Source of the DNA: Methanosarcina sp. Ant1
GTDB lineage: Archaea > Halobacteriota > Methanosarcinia > Methanosarcinales > Methanosarcinaceae
Assembly: GCA_001714685.2 (NCBI GenBank)
Contig: MDTP02000007.1
Coordinates: forward strand, 1-55,184
DNA length: 55,184 nucleotides
Direction: 5' to 3'
The notes beneath the pieces are model-generated. The model did not search any database. It was not told where the DNA came from and saw only the letters and a program-made list of their open reading frames with translations. Of this stretch, positions 45,916 to 53,472 are shown in pieces. Position numbers and translations under genes: made by a program. Every line of letters starts with the position of its first letter. Within the stretch, counting starts at the first letter, position 1.

Positions 45916-46182
45916 TTGACAAAAGAGCAATTTACGGCTGAAGAAGCAAAGGCAGTTGGGGAAGAACTGGGAATAAAATGGGATAAGTTCGATGTAGACC
46001 AATTCCGCAGAGGCATGGATGTAGAGCTGGAGCACGGAACAAGAGATCCCAGGACAAACGTTACTAACGATGACCCTATAATGACAGGAAAAATCGCTCT
46101 GGCTCATCTGAATGAATTCCCGGATTACTACGACAGGCTGGAAGAAATGGAAGAAGAAGCCAAGGAGTTTTGGGAAAAATAA
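45916..46182 (+). CDS. DUF5661-like small protein
   Basis: An 88-residue acidic, helical protein beginning TKEQFTAEEAKAVGEELGIK and containing FDVDQFRRGMDVELEHGTRD, with T-N-V-T-N-D-D and GKIALAHLNEFPDYYDRLEE; this pattern matches the small bacterial and archaeal family I know as DUF5661. The function is unknown. TTG 45916 is preferred to GTG 45907 or ATG 45910 because GGAGTG (45904-45909) then has a spacing of 6 nt and family members start at this point. It stands alone. Confidence 0.72.
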   Translation: MTKEQFTAEEAKAVGEELGIKWDKFDVDQFRRGMDVELEHGTRDPRTNVTNDDPIMTGKIALAHLNEFPDYYDRLEEMEEEAKEFWEK

Positions 46183-46863
46183 TGAACATTGAGCTTGATT
46201 GATCACTGTTTTATTTTACTCCTATTTTTATTATTCAACCTTTTAATTTTTGTAATATTAGGCTTTGATGCAAAAATATCTTCTGTTTATTAATCCTTAA
46301 GACTTACGCGGTTGCTGAGAAACTGATGTCATTATCCTTCTCCCTTATCTCCCAAAACATTCATATTATGTCTTACAAAATAAAATTCAAGCTTGATAGA
46401 TCTCTTACAGTATCGTAAATAATGCAGAAAAAATTAAATGGGCACGGATTTTTGTCATTAAAACTCCCACAGTGTTCAGTTTATACCATAACTGAGTAAA
46501 TAGAACAAAATACTTGTGTAAACGTCCTGATAATTGTAAGACAGAGATAAATCGTGTGAAATGAAGATTCCTGCAGAATTAAATTACAGGCGAAGTACAG
46601 GAATCATTCAGGAATCAAATAGGGAATGTATGGAGAAAAGGAGCATGATGCAATATGGGGGTATTGTATCTAAAAAAACTCCCTACTCCCTTGATTCCCT
46701 TTTCTAACTTCTATTTTTCTTACTTTTTTCTCGCTTTACTCAGGAAAGTCGTGGTTTTTCTTATTCATTCCGCATCCTATGGGATTATGCAAGTTCCCTT
46801 GATTACAGAATAAAATCAAAAGGCATATTTACTTACTCTCTTAATGAGCTATCGTGATATAAA
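46183..46863. other. intergenic region with a possible insertion-sequence end
   Basis: A 680-bp AT-rich spacer. At about 46299 the sequence AAGACTTACGCGGTTGCTGA resembles 44272 (AGGACTTATGCAGTTTAACT); both continue AGAAA and AT-rich. These may be orphan ends of an insertion-sequence family. No gene is supported. Confidence 0.35.
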
Positions 46864-48024
46864 TTGGTAACTGTGCCTGTTAACACTAATCCCCAACAAG
46901 CAAATAACATAATTATAAAATTTCTAATATATATTTTAATGTATTTAATTATCCCAATATGCATTTATAACTGGATAATTGATCCAATATTATTGTTTCT
47001 TAAAGCCAGTCAAATTATACCTGAAAGAATAATGAGAGTGTTATTGAATTTAGTAATCATTTACATCTTCTATAAAACTTATAATATAATTATATCTTTC
47101 ATTTTTAGTAAATTACAATTTAATCTTAAAAATGACTGGATAAACTATTTAACTTTCAAAGGGTGGAAAATAAGATATTATAAAGATGTGTCGCTAACCG
47201 TAACAGTATTTAACGATTTCGGTACTTCTTTTTTAAAAGTTATAGATTACATCTCTGAAGCATATATGATTTTCCTCAAAATATCCTCAGTTGCATTAGT
47301 TTTCTTTTCCTATTTTATATTATGTTCTATTTTGTGGGCAGACTATGCAAAAAACAATTTAGGATTCGATGTATGGAAGTCTGAGATCCTTCTTAACTAT
47401 GTAAGGAATTTAAACCTGGAATTGGCTAACTTAATTCTTTTTTTGATTTATTCGATATTACTTACTTCTTTAGTAATTGTTATGTTAGCATTTATTTTCA
47501 TACGTATTTATACATTCCTTATCCAGTGTATGTTTCCTATAACAAACAGGATGGTGGATACATCAGATGTCCCAATATCATTCATAAAAAATGCAATCGC
47601 GGGATTGGAATCATTTAACTTTTCAGATAATTTCATGCAAAGGCAACATAAAAAAAATCAAATTACTCAGTTGATAAGTTATGCTTTAAATTATTTTATT
47701 AAAGTTGATAGTGGGAAGAAAGATCCAGATTTTACGAATTTCTGTTATGTCTTATGGGCTGGTCATTTAAGTGAAGCTGCGCGAAATGATGTTTTATTCA
47801 GAACAAATGGCTTGTACAAGAAAATTGATGAATTATGTGTTAAAATCAATAACATGAGCAGTCCCGATGATAATATCATGATAGTACAGGATTTAAAAAG
47901 GTATCTTAAGGTGATAGAGGATAGAGATTTAAGTAAAATTGAAGAAATTCCATATAAAATTAAAAAATCAAATTTAACTACTATTTTCATCAAGACTGCT
48001 GTCTTTCTTCAGAAAATAATATAA
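46864..48024 (+). CDS. multi-pass membrane protein, unknown function
   Basis: A 386-residue protein with four hydrophobic clusters (about 18-50, 60-82, 130-165, 190-225) and a soluble C-terminal half (about 235-386) rich in Lys, Asn and Asp. The latter has ISYALNYFIKVDSGKKDPDF and LWAGHLSEAARNDVLFRTNG. No catalytic motif is seen. The gene is very AT-rich compared with the core genes and sits between repeat-filled spacers, so recent acquisition is likely. The start is uncertain: TTG 46864 or GTG 46873, with no clear ribosome-binding site. Monocistronic; not recognised. Confidence 0.6.
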   Translation: MVTVPVNTNPQQANNIIIKFLIYILMYLIIPICIYNWIIDPILLFLKASQIIPERIMRVLLNLVIIYIFYKTYNIIISFIFSKLQFNLKNDWINYLTFKGWKIRYYKDVSLTVTVFNDFGTSFLKVIDYISEAYMIFLKISSVALVFFSYFILCSILWADYAKNNLGFDVWKSEILLNYVRNLNLELANLILFLIYSILLTSLVIVMLAFIFIRIYTFLIQCMFPITNRMVDTSDVPISFIKNAIAGLESFNFSDNFMQRQHKKNQITQLISYALNYFIKVDSGKKDPDFTNFCYVLWAGHLSEAARNDVLFRTNGLYKKIDELCVKINNMSSPDDNIMIVQDLKRYLKVIEDRDLSKIEEIPYKIKKSNLTTIFIKTAVFLQKII

Positions 48025-48371
48025 TTATCCATTTGTATTCGGTTAAGAGATAAAATGCATGAAAGTGTTATTTTTTATGCTAAAATCTCAACATTCAAGT
48101 CGGAAAATCACTACACGTGGTATTCGAAGTTGTGCATAAAATTCGTTAACCGATGACAAATGTATAATTATCCATTGGTCATCGGTTAAGGTCAAAAATA
48201 TCATTCTCGTTATTGGTATTATTTTCTCCAAAAATATTAAATTTCTTTGTATTCAGATAACTCAATTTATGCACAAATTTGAGTACCATGTATAATGACT
48301 TTCCAGCATGATTCTTGGATATATAACATCAAAAACAACTCTTTCTAATGTTTAAAACCTTAACCGAATCC
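48021..48371. repeat. complex palindromic element, ~350 bp
   Basis: The left half at 48085-48140 (GGAAAATCACTACACGTGG on to GTTGTGCATAAA) matches the reverse complement of the right half at about 48262-48310 (TTTATGCACAAATTTGAGTA on to GACTTTCC). A central hairpin TTAACCGATGACAAATG ... CATTGGTCATCGGTTAA lies between them. The outer ends are TATTCGGTTAAG (48037 on) and CTTAACCGAATCC (to 48371), and the sequence ATAATTATCCATT plus CGGTTAAG occurs both at the left end and at the centre. It looks like two inverted copies of one unit bounded by CGGTTAA, with no open frame: a non-autonomous element, or a former one that folded back. Confidence 0.75.
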
Positions 48372-48493
48372 AAAGAATTCCTTTTACAATAGATGTGTAT
48401 AATTTTATATATGAACATCAAGAGATATGTGTAAAGCTTGGGTCTATAGACTGACCTATTATTTTACATTTCAGAATCAATTGTAATATTTAG

Positions 48494-48608
48494 TAGTGTA
48501 CGTGAGTTATTGATCAATTCCGAAAAAGCGAGCACACCCCCCGTATTTGATGAAAATATTGAGGGATTCCTGTGCTTTCGGTTTTCAATGACTCACATTC
48601 ACGACCCC
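48494..48608. mobile_element. second, degenerate copy of the 115-bp MITE-like element
   Basis: Aligned with 15407-15521 it shares GTGAGTTATTGATCAATTCC (there ATGAGTTGTTGACCAATTCT), GAAAAAGCGAG and CGTATTTGATGAAAAT, and ends ACGACCCC against ACACGACCCG. Length is the same, about 115 bp. The left inverted end has decayed (GTGTACGT), so it is an older insertion. Confidence 0.72.
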
Positions 48609-48776
48609 TTAAGGAATCCTTATTTTGCTTCAATTGCGGCAAATCACAGTGAAAATGTGAATTCTCTTTTTTAATTTCTTTCTTAGTTTTCTCTTTCAAT
48701 TTCTTGTTTTTAAAATGGATATTATTACTCAATAGCTATAAATATCTGGAAATATCTGACCTTTGATCCTCTGCAG

Positions 48777-49487
48777 TTACTTTTCCATAGCTTTAGCTCT
48801 CAGGTCTGTGGGAAGTTTTTCGATTGCATAGCGCAGGGCGGTTCTGGGCAGGTCTTTTTTATTTCTTATGACGTATTCGAAGACTTCTTGCTGGTGGGAT
48901 TTGCTTGCCTCTTTTAGCATCCAGCCGTAGCCTTTCTGGACAAGGTCGTCCTTATCTGTTAATAGTCTGTCTGAGATTTCGAAAATATCATTTAGGAAAT
49001 TGCCCTTTCTGCCTGGCAGGATGAGAGTTACTGCAGCTGCACGTCTTACCCACCTGTTGTCAGACGCAGTCCAGGTCTTGAGGTTGGCCATGTAAGAGGG
49101 AAATTTCTCAATAAAGGAACCTACTGAGTGGTTGCAAAGGGTATCACATTTTGCCCAGTTATTGACGTAATTTTCAATCCAGCGTTCAAAAGTAAAGAAA
49201 TCGTCTTCAGAATAATTGTTCCTTACCAGGTAGGCCCATTCAAAAGCGATGAAGGCTTCTTCGTTGTAGTCCGATCGAAGGAGTTCTTCGCACAGGACAA
49301 ATACCTCTTTTTTATCTTCCGTTTTTATTTCATTAAAATAATCCTTTGCAATTTTTCCGACAAGTGCAGACTTTACCCCATAGCATGTGACTTCTTCTTT
49401 AAAAAAGCGGGAATAACTGCTCTTTGTCTTCTCATCCACACTCAGTACTAAGTCTTTTCTGATCCTGGCTATGATATTGGCTTCCAC
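48777..49487 (-). CDS. DNA alkylation repair protein, AlkD-like HEAT-repeat glycosylase
   Basis: It excises bulky or cationic alkylated bases (3-methyladenine, 7-methylguanine). The 236-residue protein is all-helical with ALK/HEAT repeats. FERWIENYVNNWAKCDTLCN carries the Trp and Asp four residues apart that correspond to the catalytic W-x3-D of AlkD, and NRWVRRAAAVTLILPGRKG supplies the DNA-contacting basic helix. VQKGYGWMLKEASK and RTALRYAIEKLP match the later family motifs. ATG 49487 opposes the start region of the plus-strand GNAT gene, so the two are divergent. Confidence 0.87.
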   Translation of the reverse strand: MEANIIARIRKDLVLSVDEKTKSSYSRFFKEEVTCYGVKSALVGKIAKDYFNEIKTEDKKEVFVLCEELLRSDYNEEAFIAFEWAYLVRNNYSEDDFFTFERWIENYVNNWAKCDTLCNHSVGSFIEKFPSYMANLKTWTASDNRWVRRAAAVTLILPGRKGNFLNDIFEISDRLLTDKDDLVQKGYGWMLKEASKSHQQEVFEYVIRNKKDLPRTALRYAIEKLPTDLRAKAMEK

Positions 49488-49593
49488 AATTCTCTATTTA
49501 ATTAGAGGTGTACTTATATTTTATTTTTCAAAATTTGAAGAAAAAGAAAAAAAGCCTGAAAAAGTTTTTCATAGGGAAAATTTATCTTTCTTT

Positions 49594-50088
49594 ATGCCCG
49601 AAGTAAAAATCCGCCCACAGGAACTCTTTGATGCCGAACTTTTATTTGAGATAATCACACACACAAACCTTGAATTCATAGAGATGCCGATAAAAACACT
49701 TGAAGAAGAAAAATGCTTTCTGCGCCTTAACGAAGCTAAAAGAAAGGCTAATTTTGAGTACAACTATTCCATTCTCTTTTACGGAAAACTTGTGGGAGCC
49801 TGCGGGATAAGGATTGACCAGCATAGGCCCTGGGTAGGGGAAATCGGGTATTTCGTGGATAAGGATTACCAGGGAAAGGGAATTGCAGCCGAAGCTGTAA
49901 GGCAGCTTGAGAAAGTGGGCTTTGAGGGATTGGACTTGCAGAGGATTACTATCCTCATGGATACCAGGAATCGTGCAAGCGAGCGCGTGGCTCAGAAATG
50001 TGGGTACGAAAAAGAGGGGATCATGAAAAAAGTCCACAGGGTTGGGGAAGATTATTATGACTGCTTCCTGTATGCTAAAACCAGGTAA
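49594..50088 (+). CDS. GNAT-family N-acetyltransferase (RimJ/RimL-like)
   Basis: A 164-residue acetyl-CoA-dependent acetyltransferase. The motif A loop is GYFVDKDYQGKGIAAEAVRQ (Q-G-K-G-I-A), then LQRITILMDTRNRASERVAQ and KCGYEKEGIM, the standard RimJ/L-type C-terminus. ATG 49594 (MPEVKIRPQELFDAELLFEI) is chosen although the frame stays open upstream to 49471, because domain homology begins there and the upstream extension overlaps the divergent AlkD start and is low complexity. The ribosome-binding site is weak (GGGA about 17 nt upstream). The substrate is unknown. Confidence 0.8.
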   Translation: MPEVKIRPQELFDAELLFEIITHTNLEFIEMPIKTLEEEKCFLRLNEAKRKANFEYNYSILFYGKLVGACGIRIDQHRPWVGEIGYFVDKDYQGKGIAAEAVRQLEKVGFEGLDLQRITILMDTRNRASERVAQKCGYEKEGIMKKVHRVGEDYYDCFLYAKTR

Positions 50089-50105
50089 GCAGAGGAAAAG
50101 TAAAT

Positions 50106-50219
50106 AGAAGCATTAAGTGAGAGTAGAAGCATTAAGTGAGAGTAGAAGCATTAAGTGAGAGTAGAAGCATTAAGTGAGAGTAGAAGCATTAAGTGAGAGT
50201 AGAAGCATTAAATGAGAAA
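50106..50219. repeat. six tandem 19-bp units
   Basis: AGAAGCATTAAGTGAGAGT is repeated five times exactly (50106, 50125, 50144, 50163, 50182) and a sixth time with changes (50201-50219). It begins 17 bp past the stop codon of the GNAT gene. Non-coding. Confidence 0.93.
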
Positions 50220-50309
50220 TAGAGCCGGCAGGAAAATGAAGTTCAGATATGGGTGTTAAAAGAAATAAATTAAGGGAGAAGACAAGGCCTGACTCCCTTC
50301 CAGAAAAAA

Positions 50310-50666
50310 TCAGATCAGTCCGATAGCCTGTATAAGGCTGTTCCCAATGAAGATGACCATGAGGTTATTTATTGTTACCAGGATGCCAACGGACTCTATT
50401 ATGTGTTTCGTAATAGCCCATCTATATTTTGACACTTTTATCACAGGAGCTAGATAGAATAGCAAAAAAATAAAACCTACCTTAATAAGTAGCAGATGAT
50501 AGATTCCGTAATTCTCCAGAATCATAGCAGGAACTGAATTATACTCTGTACCAAAGGGCAGAGCGTAAACAGTAGAGGCCCAATCACCTATCACGTAGAA
50601 AAGGATGATGAAACGGACCTCATAAAGAAAAGATGTGAACGATTTCTGAATATTGTATACTTCCAG
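50310..50666 (-). CDS. small membrane protein, DUF5658-like, probably with a non-ATG start
   Basis: From GTG 50594 it has 94 residues, but the frame is open further upstream and encodes the rest of the first membrane helix (SFLYEVRFIILFYVIGDWAS). No ATG, GTG or TTG lies upstream before a TAA at about 50725. A CTG at 50666 follows AGGGGA at 7 nt and would give a 118-residue protein MEVYNIQKSFTSFLYEVRFI. Three helices are visible (about 19-38, 55-75, 90-112) with IGDWASTVYALPFGTEYNSV between the first two, typical of small archaeal DUF5658 proteins. Function unknown. A sequencing error hiding an ATG is the alternative. Confidence 0.6.
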   Translation of the reverse strand: MEVYNIQKSFTSFLYEVRFIILFYVIGDWASTVYALPFGTEYNSVPAMILENYGIYHLLLIKVGFIFLLFYLAPVIKVSKYRWAITKHIIESVGILVTINNLMVIFIGNSLIQAIGLI

Positions 50667-51159
50667 CGAAAATCCCCTCAGAACTCCCCTTTCCGGTTGA
50701 GCAAACTTTAGATTAGAAGATTATATAATAATAAGAAACTAAAATAGAGTTTAATAATTTTTAGAAAGGGCAATTCTTGATCTTTATAAAGATGCAGAAT
50801 ATGAAATACCGCAAAAAACGATATAAGAAGATAGACAGGCTCCAATAAGAGAATAAACAGAGAAAATTTGTTTATTCTAAGTCAAAATTTGTTTATTCTG
50901 AATCATTCTTAATTATTATGAATCAGGCAGAAATATTTCTACCAGGTTTCGCAAAATTCTTAAGGGGAGGTTTAAGGGCAAGTCTTCTGAAACTTTTAGA
51001 AGCCAGCATCAGAACAATTCGAATTGCATAGCAGAGATCTGGAAAAAATATAAAAAGATAAATCTCAACTGAATTAAGTTACTTTGTTCAACAGGAAAAA
51101 ATTAAGAAGAACCCTGAAAGAACAAAGAATTCTAGAATCCAACTCCGAACTTCAAATAG
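50667..51159. other. divergent intergenic region
   Basis: An AT-rich spacer between the DUF5658-like gene and the broken ABC gene. It contains TTTGTTTATTCT twice (about 50868 and 50887), otherwise nothing is supported. Confidence 0.35.
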
Positions 51160-51986
51160 ATGATAAAAATGACCCAAAAAATACACTACACAGGGAAGAA
51201 CAATTCTCCTTTCCTGCTTGAATTAAAAAACGTAACTGTTGTCAGGTGCGGGAAAAAAATCCTTGACTCTGTATCTCTTTCAATCGAACAGGGAGAGCAT
51301 GTTGCAATTATAGGACCTAACGGCTCGGGAAAATCCTCCCTTATCAAGACATTTACAAAGGAGTATCACCCTCTTGCAGCGACAGAAGGGCTCGTTTTGA
51401 AGATAATGGGCAAAGAGATCTGGCATGTCTTCGAGCTAAGGAAACTTCTCGGGATAGTTTCCGGAGATCTTCAGCAAACGTGCTGCCGCCAGATCAGGGT
51501 TCTGGATGTCGTTCTCTCCGGATTTTTCAGTAGCATAGGAATTTACTATAACCATAAAGTTACCCCGAAAATGGAGGCAAGGGCCAGAGAAATCCTTGAG
51601 TTCCTTGAGCTTTCCCATCTTGAAAACAGGTTGATGTGTGAGCTCTCCACCGGGGAAGCCAGACGAGTACTTATAGGAAGAGCCCTTGTGCATGACCCGA
51701 AGGCTTTGTTTTAGATGAGCCCGCAAACAGCCTTGACCTGAGGGCTCTTCACAGTTTCCGCGAAAGTGTTCGGAAGATTGCAAGTTCAGGAAAAAGTGTG
51801 ATTCTGGTTACTCACAACCTTGAGGACGTTATTCCCGAAATAAACCGTGTGATCCTTATACGAGAGGGAAAAGTCTTCAGGGATGGGAAAAAAGAGGATA
51901 TCTTGACAGATTCTAACCTCTCTGAACTTTTTTCCCTCCCAGTAAAAGTTCTGGAAAAAGAAGGTTACTATCAGGCCTTGATCTGA
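51160..51986 (+). pseudogene. ABC transporter ATPase broken by a one-base frameshift
   Basis: The first part (from ATG 51160 or 51169) has Walker A AIIGPNGSGKSSLIKTF and the signature CELSTGEARRVLIGRALV, resembling ModF/YlmA-type ATPases. It then ends at GCTTTGTTTTAG (51704-51715), where the family needs A-L-V-L-D-E-P. Inserting a single G (GCTTTGGTTTTAGATGAGCCC) restores Walker B and the frame continues DEPANSLDLRALHSFRESVR, the H-loop ILVTHNLEDV and a normal C-terminus ending at 51986. So an otherwise intact 275-residue protein is broken by one missing base. Either the gene was recently lost or the base is a sequencing error; programmed frameshifting is unlikely. Confidence 0.85.
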
Positions 51987-51988
51987 TG

Positions 51989-52086
51989 CCCGAATTGTGC
52001 TTCCCGAGTTTCGCTTCCCGAGTTTCGCTTCCCGAGTTTCGCTTCCCGAGTTTCGCTTCCCGAGTTTCGCTTCCCGAGTTTCGCTT
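51989..52086. repeat. 14-bp tandem repeat, six exact units plus one degenerate
   Basis: CCCGAGTTTCGCTT occurs at 52003, 52017, 52031, 52045, 52059 and 52073; a variant precedes it at 51989. It starts 3 bp after the ABC gene's stop. A hairpin follows directly (GTCCTTTT ... AAGAGGAC, about 52100-52125) and may terminate transcription. Confidence 0.92.
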
Positions 52087-52245
52087 CGGGAGCACGAGGT
52101 CCTTTTCGCTTCGCTCAAGAGGACTTATTTAATGGACGAATTTATAAAATACAATTTATTCGTGCTTTCGTATTAGCGGTGGTTAGAGAGTCTTCAGTGA
52201 GTAATTACATCCCGCCGTGATATAGATTATAAAATGGGTTAGAAC

Positions 52246-52317
52246 CACCGAAAGCATGGAAAATATGGAAATTAAGGAGGCGTAGTACCATATTTCGTAC
52301 TATCGGTGTTTTCCATG
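52246..52317 (+). repeat. inverted-repeat cluster, possible structured leader
   Basis: CATGGAAAA (52255-52263) pairs with TTTTCCATG (52309-52317); AGTAC (52284-52288) pairs with GTACT (52297-52301) inside it; CACCG (52246-52250) could pair with CGGTG (52304-52308) in a crossing arrangement. About 190 nt ahead of the DUF1638 start. It could be a regulatory RNA fold or a mobile palindrome. Confidence 0.45.
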
Positions 52318-52346
52318 GTTAGATTCGAGATTAGTGAAAAAGTGTA

Positions 52347-52385
52347 TGTATTTTGTCACTGTATTTTGTCACTGTATTTTGTCAC
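52347..52385. repeat. three direct copies of TGTATTTTGTCAC
   Basis: Exact 13-bp units at 52347, 52360 and 52373. Confidence 0.93.
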
Positions 52386-52509
52386 AAAAGAGTATTTAAT
52401 TCGGGAGTTTATTATAATATTCCTTTTTAAATAAAACCGGGAAATGAATTGAATATTGCCCGAAACACAATGAATACTGCCGCTTCCGGAGACAGAGGAG
52501 GATCCATAC

Positions 52510-53346
52510 ATGCCAGTTATAAGTATAATCGGGTGCAGGATGTTCGAAGACGAGATCGTTCACATTCTTGAAAATGACCATGAGATTGAAAAAATAATTG
52601 TCGTGAAAAACGAGGACTGCAGCGGCATCATGAGAAAGATGATGGAAGCAGGTATCCCGCATAAAATGCTTCCGCTTGAAGAGATTCCCGAAAAACAGGA
52701 AGGAAAAGGTCTTACCCTGGTCATATACGTGCTTGAGCTTGCTCTGCATGCGATTCCTGAAAATCTTAAAAAAACCGTTTATTCACAAGTGGAAATAATG
52801 GCTCCACTTTCTGATGGGATTCTACTCTTTTACGGGCTTTGTGGAAATGTGCTTGGAAAAATCGAAGAAGATTTTAAAGCCCTGGGTTGTAAGATTTGTA
52901 TCTTGAAAGAAGAAAACGGGGAAATCGTGGACGACTGCATAGGTGCCGTGCTTGGAGGCAGGGGCCGCTATCTGGAGGTACTGAAAAGCTGCAAGGGGGT
53001 AGGCACATTTTTCCGGACTCCCATGTGGGCTGCAAACTGGAGGGAAATGATCAGGACCGCAGGCTTGAGCAAAGATCCAGATGACATCAAGATGTCTAAA
53101 TTTGTTTTCTATTATGCTGGATATAAGAGGGTTGCAAGGATAAATACAGGCCTCGCCTATGAGAAAGAATTCGAAGCCTGCGTCAGGGAATTCTCCGCAC
53201 TCTTTGATTTCGAGATTACCGACCTGGAGGGGACCACGAAGCTTGTGGAAAGCTGTTATACGAAGACCAAGACTTCAGTAATTGAATCCAGCGCCCGAAA
53301 AACTTCTTTTCCAGCATCTACCTCTTGCAATGAAGCAGGAAATTAA
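52510..53346 (+). CDS. DUF1638 domain protein
   Basis: A 278-residue soluble protein. VISIIGCRMFEDEIVHILEN at the N-terminus, then LLFYGLCGNVLG and DDCIGAVLGGRGRYLEV, are the conserved DUF1638 blocks, each with a Cys that might contribute to metal or cofactor binding. The domain ends near residue 230; the last 45 residues are Ser/Thr/Lys-rich. I recall DUF1638 genes near corrinoid methyltransferase genes in methanogens, but no such genes are in this window. The start at ATG 52510 is supported by GGAGG 8 nt upstream. Function unknown. Confidence 0.82.
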   Translation: MPVISIIGCRMFEDEIVHILENDHEIEKIIVVKNEDCSGIMRKMMEAGIPHKMLPLEEIPEKQEGKGLTLVIYVLELALHAIPENLKKTVYSQVEIMAPLSDGILLFYGLCGNVLGKIEEDFKALGCKICILKEENGEIVDDCIGAVLGGRGRYLEVLKSCKGVGTFFRTPMWAANWREMIRTAGLSKDPDDIKMSKFVFYYAGYKRVARINTGLAYEKEFEACVREFSALFDFEITDLEGTTKLVESCYTKTKTSVIESSARKTSFPASTSCNEAGN

Positions 53347-53472
53347 GGCTCTTCGTCATTCTTTATGGATAAGATGATTTTCAATTCAAGATCGCGTTGG
53401 TTTTTATGAGGATATCCATACAAAACAACGAAAAGCCGAAATTAGAAAGGGATTATTCCCTTTCTTTTACTA

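Larger units (their letters stand above)
52087..52509. other. leader region of the DUF1638 gene with hairpins and a short repeat
   Basis: Contains the hairpin after the 14-bp repeat, an inverted-repeat cluster at 52246-52317, a 13-bp direct repeat (52347-52385), and the ribosome-binding site GAGGAGGAT (52495-52503). No reading frame is supported. Confidence 0.45.

Noticed and set aside
48514-48732. 72-codon minus-strand frame
   Set aside because: It lies across the MITE-like copy and AT-rich DNA with no signal for expression.
51786-52118. 110-codon minus-strand frame of repeating S-E-T-R-E-A-K-L-G-K-R
   Set aside because: Produced by the 14-bp tandem repeat and the antisense of the ABC gene; three units make 42 bp, so the frame is open trivially.
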